This document shows positions 24,371-30,741 of a DNA stretch of 58,038 nucleotides, piece after piece. Position numbers and translations under genes: made by a program. The stretch's first letter is position 1. Every line of letters starts with the position of its first letter. The stretch lies in the IMG/VR virus record IMGVR_UViG_3300035674_000001, positions 64,001-122,038 of that record; one strand, written 5' to 3'. The notes beneath the pieces were generated by a model. That model was not told where the DNA came from and did no database searches. It saw only the letters and a list, made by a program, of their open reading frames with translations. Origin of the DNA: a virus.

Positions 24371-24876
24371 GTTGTTTCTTCCTTGACTAAATTACCTGGA
24401 ATGGCTGCTGCCTTAAATTCTTCATCAACCCAATTCTCAAGCGCTACCTCCCATGCTTCATCCTCTGTTTCACCGTGACCCAAAAGCCACGCTTCATTAA
24501 AATCAGAATCATCTGCCATAACAAAGTCTTCTCCTCTAGAAGACTCTGAAACATGAGTTACTTGAGGAACGCTTGCGTGAACAATTAAAAATGTCCAAGG
24601 CTCTCCATTATCAGACTGCCAATCACGATGATTAGTGCTGCCTGTTGTGTGTCCTGTCCTTATCTCAAACCCTGCGGCAATAATCTCTTGCTTCATTCGT
24701 TGAGCATTTTCGCCGTTAATCTTAGACTGCTCAAGATCAATTTGCTTGCGAAGTTCTTTCACAGCTTGAACTGCTTCTTGCAAATCTCGAAATTCCTGCA
24801 AAGACTCTAAAGCTGTTCGACAAATTGATTCAACTTCAACAGCTTGCGCAAGTTGTCTTTTAAGTTTTTCTAGCAT
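24355..24876 (-). CDS. Hypothetical protein with N-terminal coiled coil
   Basis: Protein of 173 residues. Residues 1-65 form a coiled coil (MLEKLKRQLAQAVEVESICR onward). Residues 68-150 look like an alpha/beta fold (FEIRTGHTTGSTNHRDW, then PWTFLIVHASVP), ending with a Glu/Asp/Trp-rich helix. No family recognised. Preceded by a reverse-strand TTGACTTT promoter (24903-24931) and overlapping the next gene. Confidence 0.65.
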   Translation of the reverse strand: MLEKLKRQLAQAVEVESICRTALESLQEFRDLQEAVQAVKELRKQIDLEQSKINGENAQRMKQEIIAAGFEIRTGHTTGSTNHRDWQSDNGEPWTFLIVHASVPQVTHVSESSRGEDFVMADDSDFNEAWLLGHGETEDEAWEVALENWVDEEFKAAAIPGNLVKEETTCNKQ

Positions 24877-24902
24877 TCTTATTACCTTTTAACTACACAA
24901 CC

Positions 24903-24931
24903 AATCTACAAACTCCAACAGCAAAAGTCAA
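24903..24931 (-). promoter_or_regulatory. TTGACTTT-family promoter, reverse strand
   Basis: Reverse-strand GCTTGACTTTTG: TTGACT at 24931-24926 and TAGATT at 24908-24903 (17-bp spacer), 26 bp before the ATG at 24876. Confidence 0.65.
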
Positions 24932-25101
24932 GCTAATTCACCAATCAACTAACTTAACTTTCTCTACACCTAAATCTTTCCCCTCCAGATATAACCCAGT
25001 AGTCAGTACTTATTACTGCTTACTGCAAGAATTGCTTCTGAGCGTTCATTGCATTTAGTCATTTTCTCTCTCTCAATTGCAAGTTAGTTGAATAAATCCA
25101 G

Positions 25102-25983
25102 TTAGTAGCTTGCTGGCTCAATCCAGCTATAAACAATGCCAGGCTTTTGACCTACCCTTAAAACACCGTTCTCAATAGAGACAGTAACAGACAAGGCTTT
25201 CTGCTCATAAAAAACATTAATTTTGCAATCATCATAAACAACTCGAATTGTCTTTTTTCCAATGCGCTCAATTTTTCCAGGCTGAGGAAGTATTAAATTT
25301 TTTCGTCGATAAAACTTTGCGCACTGTGGACTACGAATCAGAACAGAATCACCCTTAGACAAGGACTTCAACCAGTTAGCTCGCAATGGAGTAAGAGAAG
25401 GAGGAATCTTGCGCCAATCAATATTGGGATGAGTTGCATTGTCATTGTGCCATCGACTTGGATCACTTTGATATTGCCAGCGATGACACAATTCTTTTTC
25501 ATCAACAATTATGGCTAAAGACTTAACAGCTCCCTGAGCATGATAATTGCCATCATAAATTCTTACTGTTGCATAGCACAGTGCATTCAACTTAAAGTAA
25601 TCTGTAGTCAAACCTCTCAAGCTATCAAAAACCAGTCGCTCTGTTACACCAAACATAGAGCAATTAAACAAATGTGAATCACCAGAGCAAATATCTGCCA
25701 CCCATTCACTAATCTGATTGTCAAGTATTCGCCACAATCGTCCCTGCTCATCAATCAATCCATCAATGTTTGACCACCCACCAATCGTTGGCGCAACAAG
25801 ATAACCTTTAACAACTAAGTCAGTTTGACCAGGCAATCCATTTGACCAGCGCAAGTTCAAAGCATCAAGTTCCTTGTAAATTGCAGCAGCAGTACCAGTA
25901 CCGCCTAATACTACAGCACCGATGGGTAAATGCTGAGCGTGAGCATTGCCGAGAACTAAGTCTGTATCTTTGGGTTCAGTCAT
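25102..25983 (-). CDS. Hypothetical protein
   Basis: Protein of 293 residues. N-terminus MTEPKDTDLVLGNAHAQHLP. The middle has Cys/Trp-rich text (WVADICSGDSHLFNCSMFG, then CHRWQYQSDPSRW). The C-terminal 70 residues are a beta-rich, basic domain (GDSVLIRSP, then GKIERIGKKTIRVVYDDCK) that could be an SH3-like/KOW-like nucleic-acid or protein-binding fold. No catalytic motif recognised. Single gene behind its own promoter. Confidence 0.65.
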   Translation of the reverse strand: MTEPKDTDLVLGNAHAQHLPIGAVVLGGTGTAAAIYKELDALNLRWSNGLPGQTDLVVKGYLVAPTIGGWSNIDGLIDEQGRLWRILDNQISEWVADICSGDSHLFNCSMFGVTERLVFDSLRGLTTDYFKLNALCYATVRIYDGNYHAQGAVKSLAIIVDEKELCHRWQYQSDPSRWHNDNATHPNIDWRKIPPSLTPLRANWLKSLSKGDSVLIRSPQCAKFYRRKNLILPQPGKIERIGKKTIRVVYDDCKINVFYEQKALSVTVSIENGVLRVGQKPGIVYSWIEPASY

Positions 25984-26010
25984 TATTACTTAATCAACTA
26001 GCTCTTCTTC

Positions 26011-26039
26011 TAGTTTCTAAAATATACAGAAAAAGTCAA
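26011..26039 (-). promoter_or_regulatory. TTGACTTT-family promoter, reverse strand
   Basis: Reverse-strand AATCAACTAACTTGACTTT: TTGACT at 26039-26034; AAACTA at 26016-26011 (17-bp spacer) or the adjacent TTTTAG as -10. The ATG at 25983 follows 27 bp on. Confidence 0.55.
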
Positions 26040-26089
26040 GTTAGTTGATTAAATAGTGCTAATTATACTTGTTGTAACAAAACAGTAAA

Positions 26090-26117
26090 GCCTCTGAGAC
26101 TTGCGGAACCCAGAGGC
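26090..26117. other. Small hairpin in non-coding region
   Basis: GCCTCTG (26090-26096) / CAGAGGC (26111-26117), no T-run. It could be part of a structured RNA or a weak terminator. Confidence 0.4.
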
Positions 26118-26217
26118 AACATCAAACTGTCTGGTCGTAGGGTACAGGTAAAAATAACTTTAGTCAAGTAGTTAAGATACAATATTTATAGTGTTATTTA
26201 ACAGTAATGTAATGTAT

Positions 26218-26574
26218 TTAATACTAGTTACTAAAGCCTTTTATATATTTTTTTTATATAGAAGAGTAAGAAGAAGAGGCTCTTAAGGTAAGGGTGTGGT
26301 AAGGTCTAGCCAAATCATCTGATTGATCATTACCTGTCTATACCTACCTTTAAACCAATCGAAAGCTGATCGCCTAATCCACCTCTAGATTAGACAGATA
26401 AAAACCGACTATACCCGCTAGGTGTGTTTGTTGCCTTGATCTATAAGACCTCTCAGAGAATCTTTTGACTCCTACCAAGCAACCAACCCAGCTTGTTTAG
26501 TTGATACTCTCTTCTTCTTGTCTTCTCTATTAAATAAAAAGAAATATATAAAAGGCTTTAGTAACTAGTATTAA
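26218..26574. repeat. 357-bp element bounded by 33-bp perfect inverted repeats
   Basis: 26218-26250 is the exact reverse complement of 26542-26574 (33 bp, beginning TTAATACTAGTTACTAAAG). Symmetry continues imperfectly inward through a polypyrimidine/GAAGAG-rich stretch on both sides (about 75 bp per arm). The interior encodes no ORF of size. Either a MITE-like insertion or a long hairpin RNA. No transposase and no clear target-site duplication are visible. Confidence 0.75.
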
Positions 26575-26675
26575 TTAGGTTAGATAGTTACATGTTGCAG
26601 CAGATTAAACTAATCAATTAACCTAAGTATATATACTGATGCTATATATAGGAATTACTATCAATAAGAATAGAC

Positions 26676-26703
26676 TTGACTTTTGTTGTAGGTTAGATAA
26701 AGT
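26676..26703 (+). promoter_or_regulatory. TTGACTTT-family promoter
   Basis: GACTTGACTTTTG with TTGACT at 26676-26681 and TAAAGT at 26698-26703 (16-bp spacer), 26 bp before the ATG at 26730. Confidence 0.6.
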
Positions 26704-26729
26704 AAAAGAGTAGTTATTTCTTTGTGACA

Positions 26730-27311
26730 ATGCAACAAAAACACCAACCAGATGATTTGTCAGTTTTGTCAATACGTGCTTTTAACTGTTTACGCCACGC
26801 GGGATATACAACAGCCGAGCAAGTCATGACAGCTAGCGATGATGATTTGCTAACGATAAAAGGCATGGGTCATACTACATGGACTGAGATCCGCAGACAC
26901 TTTCCTTATACGCCTTTCAATGAATTAGTCCAACCAGATGATTTGTCAGTTTTGTCATTACGTGCCTCTAACATATTGAAGCGTGGTGGCTATCTAACTG
27001 GAAGTCAGATTCGAGCAGCTAGCAACCATGAGTTAATGCGGTTACCCAATACAGGCAGTACTACCCTGGCTGAAATACGCAGGCACTTTCCCTATACTCC
27101 TAGTGAGCAATCTGGCAATGGGTCTCCCAGTGGTGAAGCTTGCCGGATTCAAATCTCACCAGACCTTCTTGAACGACTTAACGGCATTGCTCACGCTCAA
27201 GGATGGACTACCGAATACTTAATTGATCAGGTATTACGAAATTACTTGCGGATTGAGGCAGATTATGCTGAACCTGACCTAGAGGCAGTGAAAGCGGGTA
27301 TTTTGGAGTAG
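26730..27311 (+). CDS. Putative regulator: two RNAP alpha-CTD-like domains fused to a ribbon-helix-helix domain
   Basis: Protein of 193 residues from ATG 26730 (a GTG lies 6 bases upstream). Residues 7-62 and 69-124 are two copies of a domain matching the C-terminal domain of RNA polymerase alpha (LSVLSIRAFNCLRHAGYTT, then LLTIKGMGHTTWTEIRRHF; the N-C-L and K-G-x-G helix-hairpin-helix features are visible). Residues 137-178 (CRIQISPDLLERLNGIAHAQ, then YLIDQVLRNYL) resemble a ribbon-helix-helix DNA-binding domain. The copies share 24 identical bases at their start (offset 186 bp). Alpha-CTD binds UP elements and activators, so the protein could direct host RNA polymerase. It is not known whether it acts on the TTGACTTT promoters. 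Confidence 0.8.
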   Translation: MQQKHQPDDLSVLSIRAFNCLRHAGYTTAEQVMTASDDDLLTIKGMGHTTWTEIRRHFPYTPFNELVQPDDLSVLSLRASNILKRGGYLTGSQIRAASNHELMRLPNTGSTTLAEIRRHFPYTPSEQSGNGSPSGEACRIQISPDLLERLNGIAHAQGWTTEYLIDQVLRNYLRIEADYAEPDLEAVKAGILE

Positions 27312-27341
27312 GTCAAAGTTAGACAGCTAGGCTGATAAGAC

Positions 27342-27376
27342 AAGCGCCTCCAGGGTATATCTAGAGGCGCTTTTGC
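27342..27376 (+). terminator. Intrinsic terminator
   Basis: AAGCGCCTC (27342-27350) / GAGGCGCTT (27364-27372) followed by TT. It lies between the convergent 26730 and 27394 genes. Confidence 0.75.
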
Positions 27377-27393
27377 ATTGTGTTGGATATTTC

Positions 27394-27765
27394 TCACTTG
27401 ACATCTCGTGGCAACATTTCTCTCGCCTTATCTTCTTCATCAAAAGGGTATGGTATATTTGCCTTCTCGCAGCAGTACTGCACCCAGGCAAGAGGCTCAA
27501 TGCCTCGGTCTAGATATAGGCTAAGTGCCGCTTTGTCATGAAATATCATGCACTCTTCGGTTTGTGACATTGCCACGCTTTTTGGCACCGGATCACATAA
27601 TACGGGAATGCTGTGAAAAGACAGTTGTTCTAGCTCGCTAGATGCAATTTTAAATTCTTCAATAGCCTGGTAATATAAGTCTGCTCGAATCACTATGGCG
27701 ATTGGCGGCTTAGAGGTTGCGCACTGAGCTGAGAGCAGTTCTATTTGCTTGATAATACTATTCAT
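27394..27765 (-). CDS. Hypothetical protein
   Basis: Protein of 123 residues (MNSIIKQIELLSAQCATSKP onward). Alpha/beta character (PPIAIVIRADLYYQAIEEF), a short MSQTEECMIFHD segment and a C-terminal helical part. No family recognised. Followed by a bidirectional-looking hairpin; no TTGACTTT site upstream. Confidence 0.65.
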   Translation of the reverse strand: MNSIIKQIELLSAQCATSKPPIAIVIRADLYYQAIEEFKIASSELEQLSFHSIPVLCDPVPKSVAMSQTEECMIFHDKAALSLYLDRGIEPLAWVQYCCEKANIPYPFDEEDKAREMLPRDVK

Positions 27766-27938
27766 TGGTTAAGGGTAAGAGCTAGCTAAAAAAATCCCAC
27801 CTACTATTCTGATGTAAGCGGGAGATTACTGATAACTACAGTAGTATGCTTATCGACGGGTTGCCTTTCTTTGCCTTAAGAGAACGCCGCAATTAATTTA
27901 TGGTATCAGGAAGCGGATGCACTTGCAAGTGTCACTTT

Positions 27939-28376
27939 CTAATATATTTTCCGTTGAGCATATCCCTCTGTGACTAGCTTTTCGTTGATATTAACTCCTT
28001 GAAAATATGCAATACCTAGATACCGTCCAAAATCATCACATTTATCTTTGATGGTTTCCAAGCATATTTCTTTTCCCTCTATTAGCTGTTTGAGATATTC
28101 TTTTGACCTTAATCCCTGGCTTTTCTGAACTCCGAACTTCTCTGGCGCGTTGATGCCATATAGTCTAATTCGTACTTTCTTGTGCCATATCTCTATTCCA
28201 GGCGGCAGAGTTGACCAGAAGCCGAAGCCTAGGTCGTATAACACTTCAGGTGCGATTGTTTCGGTTGCCTGAGAGGTTGCTTGGGAGTTAATCCGTGATT
28301 TTAGATTGATGTCGCAAACGAATGTATCACCATCCACAACTCGGATTACCTTTGCCTGGTAAATATAGTTTGTCAT
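27939..28376 (-). CDS. Staphylococcal-nuclease-like (SNase) protein
   Basis: Thermonuclease-fold protein of 145 residues from ATG 28376 (a longer frame to 28403 exists). VVDGDTF (D15, D17), RLYGINAPE (R71, E79) and DDFGRYLG (R118) correspond to the SNase active-site Arg-Glu-Arg and calcium-binding Asp pattern; the Asp normally in GIDAPE is Asn here (N76), as in other members. A 35-residue Ser/Thr/Gln-rich insertion (about 28-62) separates strands. No signal peptide, so it should act in the cytoplasm. Likely degrades DNA or RNA; whether of host or invading nucleic acid is unknown. Confidence 0.85.
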   Translation of the reverse strand: MTNYIYQAKVIRVVDGDTFVCDINLKSRINSQATSQATETIAPEVLYDLGFGFWSTLPPGIEIWHKKVRIRLYGINAPEKFGVQKSQGLRSKEYLKQLIEGKEICLETIKDKCDDFGRYLGIAYFQGVNINEKLVTEGYAQRKIY

Positions 28377-28426
28377 TCGCGCTATAAAACAAAACCCCAC
28401 CATGAAGGCAGGGTGAGTAAAGCAGA

Positions 28427-28609
28427 ATGAAATGCAAGCCGTTGTGTTCTTGCGCTCCGGGAATTATTCTAGCACGCATGAGAGTTCTTTTGCTTAAAAA
28501 ATACCCAGTGCATTGTACAGTGTGCTGGGTTCAGGTGACCCTAGACTTATTCGATGATGAGATCAAAGATGGTGAACATGAATGCACTTATTCTAGCACC
28601 GAGAGTTGA
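28427..28609 (+). CDS. Possible small Cys-rich protein
   Basis: Sixty codons starting MKCKPLCSCAPG with C-x-x-C pairs (HCTVCW) and ending DGEHECTY. A related but stop-interrupted copy lies at 29122-29220, where the DGKHECVY part is kept. Third-codon changes between the copies in the last block suggest coding, but the hairpin in both copies could also be an RNA feature. Confidence 0.35.
   Translation: MKCKPLCSCAPGIILARMRVLLLKKYPVHCTVCWVQVTLDLFDDEIKDGEHECTYSSTES
28500..28595 (+). repeat. Hairpin-containing repeat, copy A
   Basis: ACCCAGTGCA (28503-28512) pairs (with two G-T) with TGTGCTGGGT (28521-28530), followed by a conserved GATGGTGAACATGAATG block. Similar to copy B at 29122. Confidence 0.65.
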
Positions 28610-28639
28610 TCTTGTTTAGCAATCAGCCTAGCAGCTAAC

Positions 28640-28667
28640 TTGACTTTTGTAAGTGCCAACTTAAGAT
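28640..28667 (+). promoter_or_regulatory. TTGACTTT-family promoter
   Basis: CTAACTTGACTTTTG with TTGACT at 28640-28645 and TAAGAT at 28662-28667 (16-bp spacer). The usual 31-bp distance points to ATG 28699 as start. Confidence 0.68.
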
Positions 28668-28698
28668 AAAAGAACAAGTGAATTTTGGTAGTTTTAAT

Positions 28699-29091
28699 AT
28701 GAGTATCATATCCTGGTTGCTTCTTGGATATTTGGCTGTTTCAATTGTTGCTTATCTTTATGTGCGCTCTAACTTTTTGGAGTATTACCCAGAACATCAA
28801 GGCAAAGTCTTTGTTTTTGCTGCGTCTATATTGAGGAACTACAAAAATCGCAGTGTTCAATTGAAAATTCAGGAAGATATGTTCAATAAAACTGGACGAT
28901 GGATTACGCTCAAAAATGTTGATAGTTTTTTGGAAAAATTCATCTCATATTTTTTGTATCCTATTGTTGCATTGCTTGTTGATATTCTTCTTGTTGGTGG
29001 TTTGTGGTGGGTGTTTTTTGCGGTTTACATTTATTATGTTCTACTGGGTAATGGAGATAGCGAAGAAGAAAGTGGTGAGCAAGAGGATTAG
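28699..29091 (+). CDS. Small membrane protein
   Basis: ATG 28699 is preferred over GTG 28678 because of its distance from the promoter. The 130-residue product has two hydrophobic regions: residues 3-22 (IISWLLLGYLAVSIVAYLYV) and about 83-118 (a long, Trp/Tyr-rich segment, possibly a hairpin of two helices). A charged loop lies between and an acidic tail (GDSEEESGEQED) at the end. No family recognised. Phage membrane proteins of this type may act in superinfection exclusion or lysis timing, but nothing here proves it. Confidence 0.7.
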   Translation: MSIISWLLLGYLAVSIVAYLYVRSNFLEYYPEHQGKVFVFAASILRNYKNRSVQLKIQEDMFNKTGRWITLKNVDSFLEKFISYFLYPIVALLVDILLVGGLWWVFFAVYIYYVLLGNGDSEEESGEQED

Positions 29092-29121
29092 AAATTACTA
29101 GCATTGCTTGGATTCTTTGCA

Positions 29122-29220
29122 AATACCCGACACATCGTAATAGTGTGTCGGGTATAACAGATGACTCAGATTTTATTGTCAAACCTTATTGATGGTAAAC
29201 ACGAATGTGTCTATTATTTA
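29122..29220 (+). repeat. Hairpin-containing repeat, copy B
   Basis: ACCCGACACA (29125-29134) pairs perfectly with TGTGTCGGGT (29144-29153). Compared with copy A the stem bases differ on both arms, keeping pairing (CAG/CTG versus CGA/TCG). The following GATGGTAAACACGAATG block is conserved. Confidence 0.65.
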
Positions 29221-29745
29221 CTAGCTGTTTGTATCAAACAAGGAAAACGTTATGTTTTTATTGGGACACATTCTTTCTTTTGCAGAATGACCTAGCTCTA
29301 TCATTTCGCTTGTGTGGCACATAATAGTACTTCCATCGGGACAGTCTTTAATAGCGCTTGCCAAAGCAATATGCCAGTTTTGCCTAGGAATTTTGTAAAT
29401 ATTGTTTTTGTTGATTGTATGCATTCTTTCTGATCCAATAATTCTTGTTTCGGCAATTACTTTGATTTGTGTGTCAATTTCCTGAATTTGCTCAACTAAG
29501 TCCGCTTTTGCTTTTTCTAGAAAATACTTAAGCAATTCATTTGCTTCCTGCTCTGATTGTGACCACTGCATTGAACCTCGACAAAAACACATGCTTTGCC
29601 GATTGTTCCAGTCTTTAGGATAAACTACCCAAATATCCCCAGATCCACCTTCTTTAAAGAATAAAGCTTTTTCAATACGGCTTTTGCCTCTTTTGCCAAG
29701 AATTACAAATATTTCATCACCTTCATTGAGAGATGGTTTATTCAT
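29221..29745 (-). CDS. Hypothetical protein
   Basis: Protein of 174 residues (MNKPSLNEGDEIFVILGKRG onward). N-terminal beta-rich part with a G-K-R-G-K loop (about residues 17-21), a middle coiled coil (LLKYFLEKAKADLVEQIQEI), and a C-terminal Cys/His-rich part (DGSTIMCHTSEMIELG, then KERMCPNKN). No family recognised. Confidence 0.65.
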   Translation of the reverse strand: MNKPSLNEGDEIFVILGKRGKSRIEKALFFKEGGSGDIWVVYPKDWNNRQSMCFCRGSMQWSQSEQEANELLKYFLEKAKADLVEQIQEIDTQIKVIAETRIIGSERMHTINKNNIYKIPRQNWHIALASAIKDCPDGSTIMCHTSEMIELGHSAKERMCPNKNITFSLFDTNS

Positions 29746-29793
29746 TGTTAGCCTGCTTGTTGTAGTTGTAACTTTACTATAATATACATAAAC

Positions 29794-29799
29794 TTGACT
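29794..29799 (+). promoter_or_regulatory. TTGACTTT element close to start codon, no -10
   Basis: AAACTTGACTTTC with TTGACT at 29794-29799, only 20 bp before the ATG at 29820, so a standard -10 would fall on the start codon. Either it is an operator for the TATAATATA-like promoter just upstream, or the gene starts later. Confidence 0.4.
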
Positions 29800-29819
29800 T
29801 TCACTAACTCACTTGATTC

Positions 29820-30266
29820 ATGATCCAGCTAATCAAATACAAACTCACTCGTTGTCAGCAACCCCATACTTTATATTTGCTCAGAGGACTTCCCGGTTCA
29901 GGTAAGACTACAACAGCCGAAGCGCTTACTTCTTGGCATTGTGCAGCCGATATGTGTCCAGGACTATACAATGCTGATGGCACCTACAACAAAGACTTGC
30001 AGTCTTATTCTCATCAGTGGTGCCTACATACCATTGAACAGTATCTCAGACAGCGCAAGCGCAAAGTAGCAGTACACAACACCTTTGTTGAGAATCGCTG
30101 GATTGAACCCTACGAGAAACTAGCACATCAATATGGCTACAGGTTTCAGGTTATTCGCTGTGAAGGCGATTATGGCTCAGTTCATGATGTACCTGAGGAC
30201 ATTGTTCAGCGATGGCGTGAAACTTGGGAGGATTACTCAACTAGTTTTCCCAACCTAGTTGATTGA
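29820..30266 (+). CDS. P-loop kinase-like protein (polynucleotide kinase/N4BP2-like)
   Basis: Protein of 148 residues. LYLLRGLPGSGKTT (Walker A, K29) starts the fold; later YNADGTYNKDL, then HQWCL and VAVHNTFVENRWIEPY-KLAHQYGY follow the order of small PNK/N4BP2-like P-loop kinases (D-x-x-F...H...C...V-x-x-N-T). The length suits a single-domain enzyme. Its natural substrate could be nucleic acid 5' ends or a small metabolite; phages commonly carry such kinases for RNA or DNA repair. A terminator follows at 30296. Confidence 0.78.
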   Translation: MIQLIKYKLTRCQQPHTLYLLRGLPGSGKTTTAEALTSWHCAADMCPGLYNADGTYNKDLQSYSHQWCLHTIEQYLRQRKRKVAVHNTFVENRWIEPYEKLAHQYGYRFQVIRCEGDYGSVHDVPEDIVQRWRETWEDYSTSFPNLVD

Positions 30267-30295
30267 GGTGATGTCAGCGTGAACTAACCAACAAA

Positions 30296-30336
30296 ATACC
30301 GCCTCGGTCGCTAGCAGCACGATTGAGGCGGTATTG
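30296..30336 (+). terminator. Hairpin terminator
   Basis: ATACCGCCTC (30296-30305) / GAGGCGGTAT (30325-30334), 19-nt loop, poor T-run. Confidence 0.6.
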
Positions 30337-30364
30337 TACAAGAAAGAGATGATATGCGCTTTTC

Positions 30365-30614
30365 TATTTTACCCCTGATAGGGATTCAAATTGATTGTAG
30401 CCTATCTTCAGAGATTGTCCGGGGAGCAAACTTGCTGTTTCAATCCCTGATAGGGATTCAAGCTAATTGCAAGTCAGCTTTCGCACCCAACTAGTGAATG
30501 TGGGGAAGTTTCAATCCCTGATAGGGATTCAAGCTAATTGCAAGTGCTATAGCAATGGTGCTGGTTAGGGTCGTATAGTTTCAATCCCTGGTAGGTATCC
30601 TTCAATCATACTTT
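30365..30614. CRISPR. Minimal CRISPR-like array: four repeats, three spacers, no cas genes
   Basis: Two identical 37-bp repeats at 30437-30473 and 30508-30544 (beginning GTTTCAATCCCTGATAGGG and ending TAATTGCAAG). A degenerate repeat at 30365-30401 keeps CCCTGATAGGGATTCAA, and a degenerate repeat at 30578-30614 keeps GTTTCAATCCCTG. Spacers are 35 bp (30402-30436), 34 bp (30474-30507) and 33 bp (30545-30577). Regular spacing and repeat type match cyanobacterial CRISPR. No cas gene lies in the window, so it would depend on host Cas proteins. Some cyanophages are known to carry such arrays. Confidence 0.85.
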
Positions 30615-30664
30615 GCCACGCTAATTTTTGCCAATTGTAAAGAAATGTACCAAAGATAAAAAAG

Positions 30665-30718
30665 AGAGTATCACTCTAGTTGCAATCGCAGTGGCAAAGT
30701 GATACTCTGGTTTTACTT
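30665..30718 (+). terminator. Hairpin with T-run upstream of the 30742 gene
   Basis: AGAGTATCACT (30665-30675) / AGTGATACTCT (30698-30708) followed by GGTTTTACTTT. It may terminate a CRISPR transcript. Confidence 0.7.
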
Positions 30719-30741
30719 TAATATGCATAACCTAATTATAT

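Noticed and set aside
26253-26541. Tyrosine recombinase attachment site or tRNA in the 26-kb gap
   Set aside because: No tRNA-like cloverleaf or integrase gene found; only the inverted-repeat element is supported.
29820-30266. Zeta toxin
   Set aside because: Walker A kinase fold is shared, but no antitoxin partner or zeta-specific text is visible; polynucleotide kinase-like fits better.
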